A stretch of 11,115 nt of DNA from the NCBI GenBank assembly GCA_013331515.1, contig DUGG01000064.1, positions 1 through 11,115 of the forward strand, written 5' to 3'. Within the stretch, counting starts at the first letter, position 1. Each line of letters starts with the position of its first letter. Under the pieces are notes generated by a model. It was not told the origin of the DNA. It ran no database searches and was given only the letters and a program-made list of their open reading frames with translations. The position numbers were made by a program, and so were the translations under genes. The stretch comes from Candidatus Woesearchaeota archaeon. Its GTDB lineage: Archaea; Nanobdellota; Nanobdellia; Woesearchaeales; UBA10216. Below are positions 1 to 7,342 of this stretch, piece by piece.

Positions 1-39
1 AAGATTGAATTTCCACGCAACGCCTGTCGGTTTCCGGGT

Positions 40-1143
40 TCATACATGGACGAAGCACCTGTAACTATAGCCCTCACCGGCGTAGTGGCCCAAGCGAAGC
101 CACATCCCAATCCCGATGTCATTCTGGCTGAAAACCCGGTCAGGCTCCCACCATTCCCAATTGCCGTCCTTAAAAACAAAAGCGCCATGTATGTTGCACA
201 GCAAATTGGGGGATTCACGGTAGTTCTCAATTCTGAGATTCACCTCCCGTTTTTGATTGACTTCAGTCCCGGATATTATCTTAAGTACCGTAAAACGCAG
301 GGCAATCCCATTAAAAGTCTGCTCCCAACTCTCTCCGGTATGCAGCGATGGCGAGCGATAATCACTAACTGCCAGCTTTACAGAGTCCTGGCCAATAAAG
401 TCGGCAGAAACTGCAAATCCGCCGTTTTGAGTGGTGCGGAACATGCCTGCCTGGCTCTCTTCAAGGGTTGTCTCCGTGGTTATAAAAACCCGTGAGGTCT
501 CATTTATCCCAAAAAGCGTCTTGCCAACCATTCTCGGGGCAACGCTGACAAGATTCCAGTTGTTGTTTAACTTGTGGTCGTTTATGCTAATCATTTCATA
601 CGCGCCTGAGAACTTCGTGCTCAAAATGCATCCAGGCCCGTCATTCCAGACCCAGGCGCCAGCGTGCTCTGACCAATTCTTGGTTACTGAAGCATCAAAG
701 CTCAACTCCGGAATTCTTCCTATATCCCCAAGGTGGCCGCCCGGCTTCAGTACAGGATTCGCGCTGGCATCAAGGCCGTAGAGCAGGACATTGTAGTACT
801 GCTGGACCCTCTTCTCGCCTGTCTCTTCATCTTCCTTCGGGATGTTGGCGTAAAGGTAGCTTGCCGGCAAGAAGTCCCCTGGCTTGCACGTTGAATCAGG
901 AGCATAGTAGTTGCTGCCGAATGCCGCGCCAATACTAAGGGTTGACCATGTGCCGCCCTTGATGATGATATTGTTGTAAATCTGAGGGTAGTCGCTGTCC
1001 CCGATATCTGCCAAAACAACAGCAGCGGTTATCGAACTGCCAGGATAGCCATCAGCAAAATTATTAAACATGTCAAACGCCATCAAGGCAACTACCAGCA
1101 AAACCATGACCACCCCAACCCTGAGAATGCCCTTGTCAATCAT
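40..1143 (-). CDS. Membrane-anchored extracytoplasmic protein with Trp/Cys-rich module, function unknown
   Basis: I do not recognise this protein by name. From the ATG at 1143 it has 367 residues: a short charged N-terminus, one hydrophobic helix at about 6-23 (uncleaved anchor or signal peptide) and a long polar, aromatic-rich region that should lie outside the cell. Residues 163-174 read AWVWNDGPGCIL. A second unit starts at NWNLVSV (195-201), runs through DGNWEWW (326-332) and GMWLRL (346-351), and ends at YRCFV. The divergent gene at 1251 carries the same signatures, so the two are probably related surface proteins. The stretch between about 213 and 310 looks like an inserted beta domain. 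A GTG at 1149 is an alternative start, but GGAAGG at 1154-1159 is spaced better for the ATG (10 nt against 4). Coding is clear from length and composition; the role is unknown. Confidence 0.8.
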   Translation of the reverse strand: MIDKGILRVGVVMVLLVVALMAFDMFNNFADGYPGSSITAAVVLADIGDSDYPQIYNNIIIKGGTWSTLSIGAAFGSNYYAPDSTCKPGDFLPASYLYANIPKEDEETGEKRVQQYYNVLLYGLDASANPVLKPGGHLGDIGRIPELSFDASVTKNWSEHAGAWVWNDGPGCILSTKFSGAYEMISINDHKLNNNWNLVSVAPRMVGKTLFGINETSRVFITTETTLEESQAGMFRTTQNGGFAVSADFIGQDSVKLAVSDYRSPSLHTGESWEQTFNGIALRFTVLKIISGTEVNQKREVNLRIENYRESPNLLCNIHGAFVFKDGNWEWWEPDRVFSQNDIGIGMWLRLGHYAGEGYSYRCFVHV

Positions 1144-1180
1144 ATGCACACTACCTTCCGGCTTATTTCCCTTCTATCAA

Positions 1181-1196
1181 GTATATAATCTTTTCG
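1181..1196 (-). promoter_or_regulatory. TATA box and BRE for the 40-1143 gene
   Basis: On the minus strand CGAAAAG is followed by ATTATATAC, a good archaeal BRE plus TATA arrangement. Transcription should start about 25 nt downstream, near 1159. This leaves a leader of about 16 nt that contains the GGAAGG ribosome-binding sequence in front of the ATG at 1143. Confidence 0.6.
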
Positions 1197-1214
1197 TGCC
1201 GCGCGGCGGGGGCA

Positions 1215-1228
1215 GAAATGTTTATATT
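1215..1228 (+). promoter_or_regulatory. TATA box and BRE for the 1251-2915 gene, probably leaderless
   Basis: GAAATG followed by TTTATATT matches the archaeal BRE and TATA consensus. The TATA centre lies about 26 nt before the ATG at 1251, so transcription should begin at or within a base or two of the start codon. There is no Shine-Dalgarno-like sequence before that ATG, which fits a leaderless mRNA. Confidence 0.6.
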
Positions 1229-1250
1229 CTAGCCAGTTAAAAAGCGGTGC

Positions 1251-2915
1251 ATGGTTCTTTTTGGTGTGCACAGGGTGGCCAATGCCATGGCTTTGTTGTT
1301 TTGGTTGTTGTTAACTGCCGCCTCAGCATCTGCCCTTGTTGAGCTTGAGAGCGGGTGGCAGGCAATAGCGACAAGCGAGGACATGGCGCGCAGCAGCATA
1401 AGCCAGCTGAAAGGGTCGTGCGCCATAACCGTTGCCTGGGGGGACTTTGATGCGAGAAGAATCCCTTCGCCAACCGATGGCCGCTGGGTAAGGATGCATT
1501 GGCAGGAAGACAGCCGCACAATCCCCCCAGCTGCAGTTGGCAAGGGAATGTGGGTGTATGTTGACCCTGCTTTCGGGGCAACGTGCGCCATGCAAACCAA
1601 AGGATACGCTGACAACCTGGGCAGCGCCTCAAGGCTTTCATATGGCTGGAATTTCATCTCAGTAACAAAGGCAATGGTCACGCATTCCCTTGATGAGTAC
1701 AAAGGATGCCCGGCTTATGAAGGAAGAATCTTTGCGCCAGGCGTTTGCCCGGCAGCCAACGAAGGTTCAGAAGAAGAGAAAGCGTGCGACGGGCTGTACC
1801 TGATAATAAAACCTGACTCAAAGCTGCTGGAAAGTTACCTTGGAAAGGCAATCTGGGTGTGGGTGGACCAGCCGGATGGGTGCATCCTGAACGACAGGAG
1901 CCCAGGGGAAGTGCCTGCCGAAGGCGTCAACCTGATTCCTGTGCTGTCTGTTACTGATTCATCAGGAAGCGATGTGCAGTCAACAGGGAGCGGGGCAAGC
2001 ATGAATGTTAAGCTGGGCATCAAAAACACAGGCACCACAACGGCCACCAGCAGCGGGATGAGCCCCGGAAAGCCGTCCATTTACAATATCATATACTTTT
2101 ACACCGGGAGGGAGTATGGCGCTGAAGCCATGCAACCAATAACAGCCCCGCTCGCGCTTTTTACCCCGGAAAAAATCACCGAGATAGCACCTGGCGAGAC
2201 AATCATGCTGACCCAGCAGCAGGCAATAATCCCGGACGCGTTCACAGGAGACCTGGTAATCGTGGCGGCAATTGACACGCAACTCGCGTATCCCGAGGCA
2301 AACGAGAATGACAACAGGATTTCCAGAACAATAAAGGTAGGAAGAGGGAGCGCCGACATAATAGCAACGGCGCTTGACGCATTCCCAAAAATCGAGCAGC
2401 TCCCCGCCACGATAAGCTCAATGTCATTTACTCTGAAAAACGCAGGAGAAGGTGTAGCAGCCGCAACCGAACAGTTCCTCGTTGTCAAGGCGCGCGTTTA
2501 CGTGGACAACACGCTGAAATGCACTTACTCCAGGAGCGACCTGGTAACCCTCCGGCCAGGAGAGACCGGCAGCTACTACCTCAGCCTTGACCCTGCCAAC
2601 AGCCAGTGCACGCTTGACGACAAAGGCACAAATTACCGGGTTGTGGTGACGGTTGATGAGAACAATGTCGTACAGGAGAAGGATGAAGCCAACACATTCA
2701 CATTCATAATCAAGGAGCAGCCGGCGTGCACCGAGCCTGGCAAGCGCGAGGCGGCGAGGTATTGCGACGTGAGGGACTTAAAATGGAAAGACCAGCTTGG
2801 GGCTGGCAAGCCGTGCAGCCATAATTTTGAGTGCCAGTCAGACATGTGCATTGGCGCAGTTAAAAAATGCGTCAGCGAGGAGAAGAAGGCGAGGATTCTT
2901 GAAATAACAGGGTGA
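1251..2915 (+). CDS. Secreted multidomain surface protein: two Trp/Cys modules, two CARDB-like domains, Cys-rich tail
   Basis: The 554-residue protein starts with a Sec-type signal peptide (hydrophobic 13-24, likely cleavage near ASASA at 24-28). Two related modules follow at about 35-113 and 131-213. Each begins with GWQ or GWN and ends in a G-x-x-W-V-x-V-D segment with a cysteine (GMWVYVDP at 99-106, IWVWVDQPDGCIL at 201-213). Residues about 225-362 and 367-487 look like two CARDB-type beta sandwiches, each ending in the typical acidic, Asn-rich turn (NENDNRIS; EKDEANTF). The tail (493-540) has six cysteines in a G-x-x-C-x4-F-E-C-x-S-x-x-C pattern. CARDB domains are common in archaeal adhesion and surface proteins, so a surface or binding role is inferred. 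There is no C-terminal membrane helix, so it is either released or held by partners. It shares modules with the divergent gene at 40-1143, and its stop lies 2 nt from the convergent lipoprotein stop. Confidence 0.85.
   Translation: MVLFGVHRVANAMALLFWLLLTAASASALVELESGWQAIATSEDMARSSISQLKGSCAITVAWGDFDARRIPSPTDGRWVRMHWQEDSRTIPPAAVGKGMWVYVDPAFGATCAMQTKGYADNLGSASRLSYGWNFISVTKAMVTHSLDEYKGCPAYEGRIFAPGVCPAANEGSEEEKACDGLYLIIKPDSKLLESYLGKAIWVWVDQPDGCILNDRSPGEVPAEGVNLIPVLSVTDSSGSDVQSTGSGASMNVKLGIKNTGTTTATSSGMSPGKPSIYNIIYFYTGREYGAEAMQPITAPLALFTPEKITEIAPGETIMLTQQQAIIPDAFTGDLVIVAAIDTQLAYPEANENDNRISRTIKVGRGSADIIATALDAFPKIEQLPATISSMSFTLKNAGEGVAAATEQFLVVKARVYVDNTLKCTYSRSDLVTLRPGETGSYYLSLDPANSQCTLDDKGTNYRVVVTVDENNVVQEKDEANTFTFIIKEQPACTEPGKREAARYCDVRDLKWKDQLGAGKPCSHNFECQSDMCIGAVKKCVSEEKKARILEITG
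2862..2867 (-). terminator. Possible T-tract terminator of the minus-strand envelope cluster
   Basis: Reading past the lipoprotein stop on the minus strand, the first strong T run is T6 at 2867-2862. It lies inside the 3' coding part of the opposing gene. Archaeal RNA polymerase can terminate at T-rich tracts without a hairpin, so this is a candidate site, but it rests on base composition alone. Confidence 0.2.
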
Positions 2916-2917
2916 GG

Positions 2918-4000
2918 TCAGTCAGCATCACTTCCTCCCAAAGTGGCAATCCCTTTCTCTATCCTTACAGGAACGGTTGCCGAAGTTGACGTATAGCCGT
3001 AGCTCAGTTCTACCCTGAGTGGGGTGGTAAATGTGCCGGTTTCTTCCTTAAAATCAGTATCGTAGGCGCACAGGATGAAGTCATCAGATGATTTCCCCGT
3101 CAGTATAAGCGGCTTGCCCTTGTTGCTGCACGTAAGTGCCCTGCCGTTGAGATCAACGAGGTCAACATTGACTACGTTGAGGGTTGGCGCCTCAGAATCG
3201 CCTGTTGCATGGGCAGCGTCTGTGCAGAACAGGTCAATCCTTTCCCTGTTCACAACAAGCCCCTTGCCGGCGTTGGCAATGTAAATCTTGAACTTCGGCC
3301 TGACAGCAGAGCCGAACCTTTCAGTGATGGTCTCAATCTTCCTGATTGCAACAGGGGCACCCTGGCCCTTGCTCAGGACTATGGGGGCCTTGGCATCGCA
3401 CGGCTTCCTTTGCTTCTGGAAAGTGTAAGGAGAAGCGTCAATACAAACATTGGTCGCCAGGCGGGTGGAATACCTGTAGCAGACGCTTGCGACCAGCCCG
3501 GTCGCAATGGCGTCTTCACTCTGTTCAAAGCCCGCCGCCAGCGCTTCAATCGTAACCGCTTCAACAGAGCCAACAGCATTGTTTGAGGCTTTCCCGGCAA
3601 GCTTCCCTTGCTTCCTGGTTTCAGAGTCCTCCGGAAGAAGCGCTGCAATCTCAGAGCCCTTCAGCACGCTGTTGCCAAATGCAAACGCCCCTGCCGTGTC
3701 CCTCAGTGTGACAATCATGTAGTCGTCAGACAATGAAGCGTCAACTGCACCCCCGTTCGCAACAAGGAGGAGAAGGTCGGACCGGCTGCCTGAGGTTGTT
3801 ACAGGAGGAACAGATTCCTTTGCGAACCCGATGTCAACGCCCAAGATACCAACATAAGCCTCTGGTATGCCAGACCGGCCGCTGTTTCTCTTGTCAGAGA
3901 GGCCGCATCCTGAGGCAAGCAAAAGCACGGCAGCCAGCAGTGCAGCAGCAAAAACCCGCGAGCGCAAACTTCCGGGGTTAAGCAGGCTTCTTTTCCTCAT
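2918..4000 (-). CDS. Putative lipoprotein of the envelope cluster, function unknown
   Basis: From the ATG at 4000 the protein has 360 residues. A basic N-terminus and hydrophobic stretch (about 16-28) lead to the lipobox LASGC with the lipidated cysteine at residue 32, so it should be exported and anchored by lipid. The mature part is mostly beta-like, with cysteines at about 174, 186, 201, 259, 291 and 311. Two features look conserved: CYRY followed by a second Cys-Ile (174-187), and GQGAPV (212-217). I have the impression of similar unnamed proteins in other DPANN archaea but cannot verify it. A GTG at 4009 is an alternative start; the ATG is preferred because GGTGA at 4006-4010 sits 5 nt before it. 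The start overlaps the end of the upstream membrane-protein gene by 23 nt, which implies co-transcription. No enzyme motif is visible. Confidence 0.82.
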   Translation of the reverse strand: MRKRSLLNPGSLRSRVFAAALLAAVLLLASGCGLSDKRNSGRSGIPEAYVGILGVDIGFAKESVPPVTTSGSRSDLLLLVANGGAVDASLSDDYMIVTLRDTAGAFAFGNSVLKGSEIAALLPEDSETRKQGKLAGKASNNAVGSVEAVTIEALAAGFEQSEDAIATGLVASVCYRYSTRLATNVCIDASPYTFQKQRKPCDAKAPIVLSKGQGAPVAIRKIETITERFGSAVRPKFKIYIANAGKGLVVNRERIDLFCTDAAHATGDSEAPTLNVVNVDLVDLNGRALTCSNKGKPLILTGKSSDDFILCAYDTDFKEETGTFTTPLRVELSYGYTSTSATVPVRIEKGIATLGGSDAD

Positions 4001-6023
4001 CCTTATCACCTTTGACGCTGAACTTTATACCTTTCGTTTCTGTTTCGAATATGAAATCTCCACTTGCGTCAAACCTCAAGGTTGCCAGCTCTGCACCAGC
4101 CATGATGCCTGCCGGGATTACCATGCCGCAGTCAAACCGAACGCTCTCGCCAATGAACCTGAGATCATCATTCTTTTTCCTGATTCGGTTTCTCACAACA
4201 GCCCACTCGTCGCCGCTCGCCTCAAAGTCGCAGTAATCCCCTTCAGCGAACGAGACCCCCTGAGGCAGCTTGACGGTAAGCTGGATTATGCCCCCAATCT
4301 TGCCCTCCTCCCACGACCCCGTCTTTGAAATGTACACCCTGAGAGGAACAACCTGGCCGCCTGCCTCCCCGCCAAATGAGCGACTGGCGCCTCCTCCAGA
4401 TTTTCCACCTCCAAAACTCTCGCCCGGCGTTGGCGAGGTTGAAATGTCAAGCCCGGCGGGGGTTGTGACAAGCTCGGCAGGCCCCCACGTTACTGCTATG
4501 GGCCCGTTGTCATACTCGGCAAATGCCGGTTTAATGTCCTTGACCTTGAGCGGGTCAATGCCGGTGCGGCGGAGATCCCTGAGAAGGTCTGACCTCATGA
4601 AAGTATTCGTGAGATAAGCATCAGCGTCCACCTTGTATTGGACTTTGACATCCATTGAGTAGTCGCCAACCTTCCATTTCCCAGTACCAGAATCTGCAAG
4701 GTCGCATGTCACGCCAGTCCCCCCTCCAGAACCAGTGTAGTAAACCTCAAGCGGTTTATCGTAAGATGGTGTGATTCCGCCGTCACTCCTGCCTTCGGCG
4801 CTCAGCGAGGTGCCTTCAACGTCGGCATCGCAGTCAATCCTGACAATTTCAATGTACTTTGTTTCAACATCGGCAGGGAAAGGGTTTTCAACAGCGATTA
4901 TGATTCCAGGGTTGGGCCGCTTGCCTGTTGTTATGTCAAACTCCTTTGGCATTGTCCTGTCATTCCTCATCACGAGCCCTATTGCCGGCTCCTTCTCAGG
5001 CTCCCCAAAGCCAAACAGCTGCTCGGCTTTTTTGTAGCCCGCGTCAATGGGCGCCTTCAGGAAATCCCCCGATAAAATCCTTTGAACATTTGTCATAAAC
5101 CTTTGCCAGATGCCTGTCGCCTGCTCGCGTTCTTCAGGCGTAATTCCCGCAACCTTTGCCTTGTAAACATTTGTCAGTGTCGGGAGTGCGGCCACGAAGT
5201 AGAAGATGAGAATGACAGCAAGCACCCTTCTCGCCACTCTTGTGTTTTCGTAAAGTGCGAGTGCGCCGAACCACAACCAGACTGGGAAAAGGATGCGGTT
5301 CATCATGAATGTTGTTGCAAAGGTAACGTAGCTTATGTTTGGAGCCAGCGCCATAATCCGGTCCCTTATCATCGGCATGCCGTAAACGTCAACCAATGCA
5401 ATAACTGGAAGGAGCTTGAAGAATCCCGGCGCATTTACCTTCGTGTAAAAAAAGCCGGCCCCTATCACCACGGCAACCAGGCCTATACCCTTCTGCTGTA
5501 TCGTGGGTGCGTTAATGAAGCCCAGAAGCGAGAGGAAAAACATTGAAGATGAAAGGAGCGCCCAGCCGGTAATATATTTCTGAGTGAGGCCAATAATCAG
5601 GAACGCTACGATTGCAAAGCCAAGATGGAAATTACTTGTGGATGCAATGTTGAAGCCGGTTTGCCAGTCAAGCCAGTACAGGAAGGCGGCTCCCCATACG
5701 AAAACGCCGTAAATGTTTTCCGGCCAGAAGTTCATAAACCAGCCGGCAAAGCCCTTTATCGGTTGTGCAGCGAGGTTGGCCCCCACCCAGCCGGCAGCAG
5801 CGCCGGCGCCCTGCATAGCTGCACCCGCAGCCTGCTTTAGCTGCGGCGCGTACCTCCTCCCAACCCCACGCATGCCCTGCATAAGCTGGCCCATCCCGCC
5901 GCCGCTCCCGCCCCGGGTACTGGCAAGATGGGCTGCTCCCTGGTCTGCCTGTTGCACCTTCCTTAATTCCTCAGCCCTTCTTCTGAGTTCAGCTTCCCAT
6001 GGCTCCACGCCACTTAAGGCCAC
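3978..6023 (-). CDS. Polytopic membrane protein with large hydrophilic C-terminal region, function unknown
   Basis: The 681-residue protein has three parts. Residues 1-95 are hydrophilic, first charged (10-25) and then Gly/Ala/Met/Gln-rich, probably cytoplasmic and amphipathic. Residues about 103-280 hold six or seven hydrophobic segments (near 103-118, 132-146, 152-170, 180-193, 202-213, 240-257, 266-280). Residues 340-681 form a soluble, beta-rich part divided by a Gly/Ser linker at about 535-556, with a charged tail. Cysteines at 398, 440, 598 and 632 lie in the C-terminal half and could form disulfides if it is outside the cell. I recognise no transporter or enzyme signature; a loose likeness in layout to conjugation membrane proteins of the TrbL/VirB6 type is not enough for a call. 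The start is GTG at 6023, chosen because GAGGTG lies 6 nt upstream. It overlaps the downstream lipoprotein gene and follows the 6112-7311 gene. Confidence 0.85.
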   Translation of the reverse strand: MALSGVEPWEAELRRRAEELRKVQQADQGAAHLASTRGGSGGGMGQLMQGMRGVGRRYAPQLKQAAGAAMQGAGAAAGWVGANLAAQPIKGFAGWFMNFWPENIYGVFVWGAAFLYWLDWQTGFNIASTSNFHLGFAIVAFLIIGLTQKYITGWALLSSSMFFLSLLGFINAPTIQQKGIGLVAVVIGAGFFYTKVNAPGFFKLLPVIALVDVYGMPMIRDRIMALAPNISYVTFATTFMMNRILFPVWLWFGALALYENTRVARRVLAVILIFYFVAALPTLTNVYKAKVAGITPEEREQATGIWQRFMTNVQRILSGDFLKAPIDAGYKKAEQLFGFGEPEKEPAIGLVMRNDRTMPKEFDITTGKRPNPGIIIAVENPFPADVETKYIEIVRIDCDADVEGTSLSAEGRSDGGITPSYDKPLEVYYTGSGGGTGVTCDLADSGTGKWKVGDYSMDVKVQYKVDADAYLTNTFMRSDLLRDLRRTGIDPLKVKDIKPAFAEYDNGPIAVTWGPAELVTTPAGLDISTSPTPGESFGGGKSGGGASRSFGGEAGGQVVPLRVYISKTGSWEEGKIGGIIQLTVKLPQGVSFAEGDYCDFEASGDEWAVVRNRIRKKNDDLRFIGESVRFDCGMVIPAGIMAGAELATLRFDASGDFIFETETKGIKFSVKGDKDEEKKPA

Positions 6024-6029
6024 TGTTCA

Positions 6030-6035
6030 CACCTC
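6030..6035 (-). promoter_or_regulatory. Strong Shine-Dalgarno GAGGTG that fixes a GTG start
   Basis: GAGGTG lies 6 nt before the GTG at 6023. It supports this codon as the true start of the polytopic membrane protein. Confidence 0.7.
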
Positions 6036-6069
6036 ATTTTCGCCTGACAGCCATAAAGCCAGCTTTTGC

Positions 6070-6082
6070 AGTTTTAAACCTT
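6070..6082 (-). promoter_or_regulatory. Possible internal promoter upstream of the membrane-protein gene
   Basis: In the 88-nt gap before the 6023 start, the minus strand reads GAAAGG followed by TTTAAAA, a plausible BRE plus TATA pair. Transcription would begin near 6050, giving a short leader with the strong ribosome-binding site. The gene could also be read through from the promoter at 7332-7341. Confidence 0.4.
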
Positions 6083-6111
6083 TCCGTTTTTAAACAACAG
6101 AACAAGCAGAG

Positions 6112-7311
6112 TCAGCCGCACTCCTCAGCCCTTTTGCAGTCAAGCAGGACCCGCATCTCCAGGACGTGAAGTGTTGTTTCAGGCACGAGCCTGATGAAGT
6201 TGGTCCCTGCCGTGAGGAACATGTCAATGCTCTTTGAGAAGTTGGCCGCCCGCGTGTCAATACGCGTTTTCTGGCCGTTTATCTCAACAGTGGCAGTTTT
6301 CCTTTCCCTGTCATCAACAAAAGTCAGGCTCAATGTTGAGTTAATCGTATTGTTATCAATCTTCCTGAACAGGGAATTGTTTATGCTGAAAAAGTAAACG
6401 GGGAAAATCGGTTCCTTCAGTTTTGTCCTGAGAATGACTTGGTCAACAAGATAAGAGCCCTTCTCTGCAACAAACCTGAAATCGTTTTTCCCCTGCGAAA
6501 GGTCCTCAGGGTCAAGCTGAAGCCGCTCAGGGCTCCCGCAGTCAGGAACGCGTGACGAGATAAGCTTGCCGTTGGCGTTGACCGCCAGCCGTCCGACTTC
6601 CCTGACGTTGCAGTCAACAAAAAAGCTCAGTGACGCTTCTGACAGAAGATTCGCTTCCTCTTCACCCAGGATTATTGTTTGCACGGCTTCCTTGTTGTCA
6701 AGCCGCTCGACACTGCCGCTTATACTGACATCCCTCAGGTCGTAAAAGTTCTTGGAGAACGGCTTGTACCACGGCACTGGGTCGGTGTAGAATTCAAAGA
6801 CATTCTCCTCCGCCAATTCCAGGGAAATCGGTTCAGTGAAGGTTTCAACCTCCCCTGTGAACAGGTCTTCGTCATTATGCCTTATCACGAGGTTGCCGCT
6901 GTGGCTGTTGACCGTGAAACTCAGGCGCGCGTTCTCAACCCTGTCCTTGACTGTAAGGGCGACAGCCCTCCTCCTGTCAGAACCCCTGGACGTTTCGACG
7001 TATATTGAGTCAAAGCTTTTCAGCACAGTATCCTCTTTCTTAGTGAAAAGGTTAAAAGATGCGAGCCGGTGCTCAAACTCACGCTCCATGAGCTTTGTCA
7101 AGGTGCCGGGGTTTTCAATAAGAAGAACAGAACCGGGAAGGCGTGCGGAAACTGCCCCGCTTTTTTCAGTATCCCTGTCAAGAACCTTGTCACGCTCACC
7201 TTTTGGCAGGAAAAGGATGTAAAGGACAATAAACATGCCTATCACGGCAACCAGAATGGCAGCGTTCCCGCCAGAAGGCCCCTGCGCCCTCTTGCCAAAA
7301 CGTCCCTTCAT
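6112..7311 (-). CDS. Single-pass membrane protein with beta-rich ectodomain, function unknown
   Basis: The 399-residue protein opens with a basic segment (MKGRFGKRAQG), one transmembrane helix at about 18-35, then a charged stretch and about 350 residues predicted to be outside. The ectodomain is rich in alternating hydrophobic and polar residues, as in beta sandwiches, and includes segments that look repeated in style, such as GKNDFRF (274-280) and GTNFIRL (369-375). Cysteines occur at 234, 258, 391 and 397. The motif K-R-A-Q-G before the helix resembles a class III (pilin-type) signal, with possible cleavage between Ala9 and Gln10, but the Pro-Ser-Gly-Gly that follows is unusual and this is only a hypothesis. 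It heads a same-strand cluster with a polytopic membrane protein and a lipoprotein, and is divergent from pelota. The ATG at 7311 lies about 25 nt from the TATA box, so the mRNA is probably leaderless. No enzymatic motif is visible. Confidence 0.85.
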   Translation of the reverse strand: MKGRFGKRAQGPSGGNAAILVAVIGMFIVLYILFLPKGERDKVLDRDTEKSGAVSARLPGSVLLIENPGTLTKLMEREFEHRLASFNLFTKKEDTVLKSFDSIYVETSRGSDRRRAVALTVKDRVENARLSFTVNSHSGNLVIRHNDEDLFTGEVETFTEPISLELAEENVFEFYTDPVPWYKPFSKNFYDLRDVSISGSVERLDNKEAVQTIILGEEEANLLSEASLSFFVDCNVREVGRLAVNANGKLISSRVPDCGSPERLQLDPEDLSQGKNDFRFVAEKGSYLVDQVILRTKLKEPIFPVYFFSINNSLFRKIDNNTINSTLSLTFVDDRERKTATVEINGQKTRIDTRAANFSKSIDMFLTAGTNFIRLVPETTLHVLEMRVLLDCKRAEECG

Positions 7312-7330
7312 GACATGATTTTCGGTAGTT

Positions 7331-7342
7331 AGATATATAAAT
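7331..7342. promoter_or_regulatory. Shared bidirectional TATA box between pelota and the envelope cluster
   Basis: AGATATATAAAT reads as a TATA box on both strands (ATTTATATATCT on minus). Its centre is about 25 nt from the minus-strand ATG at 7311 and about 28 nt from the pelota ATG at 7365. No second TATA-like element is visible in the 53-nt gap, so one element probably serves both directions. The flank upstream of it on the minus strand is purine-rich (GGAAAAAC), a better BRE than on the plus side (TAGTT). Confidence 0.65.

Noticed and set aside
1..39. Sequence beyond the stop of the first gene
   Set aside because: Only 39 nt are present; I see no start, terminator or other signal that can be supported.
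46..781. Two plus-strand open frames over the first surface gene
   Set aside because: They lie opposite a gene with a clear membrane helix and conserved module and have no promoter or family signature.
3867..4328. A 153-codon plus-strand frame across the lipoprotein/membrane-protein junction
   Set aside because: Its composition is atypical and both opposing genes are well supported, including the lipobox and ribosome-binding site.
6014..6037. A seven-codon upstream frame overlapping the GTG start of the membrane-protein gene
   Set aside because: Its ATG overlaps the Shine-Dalgarno and has none of its own; most likely chance.
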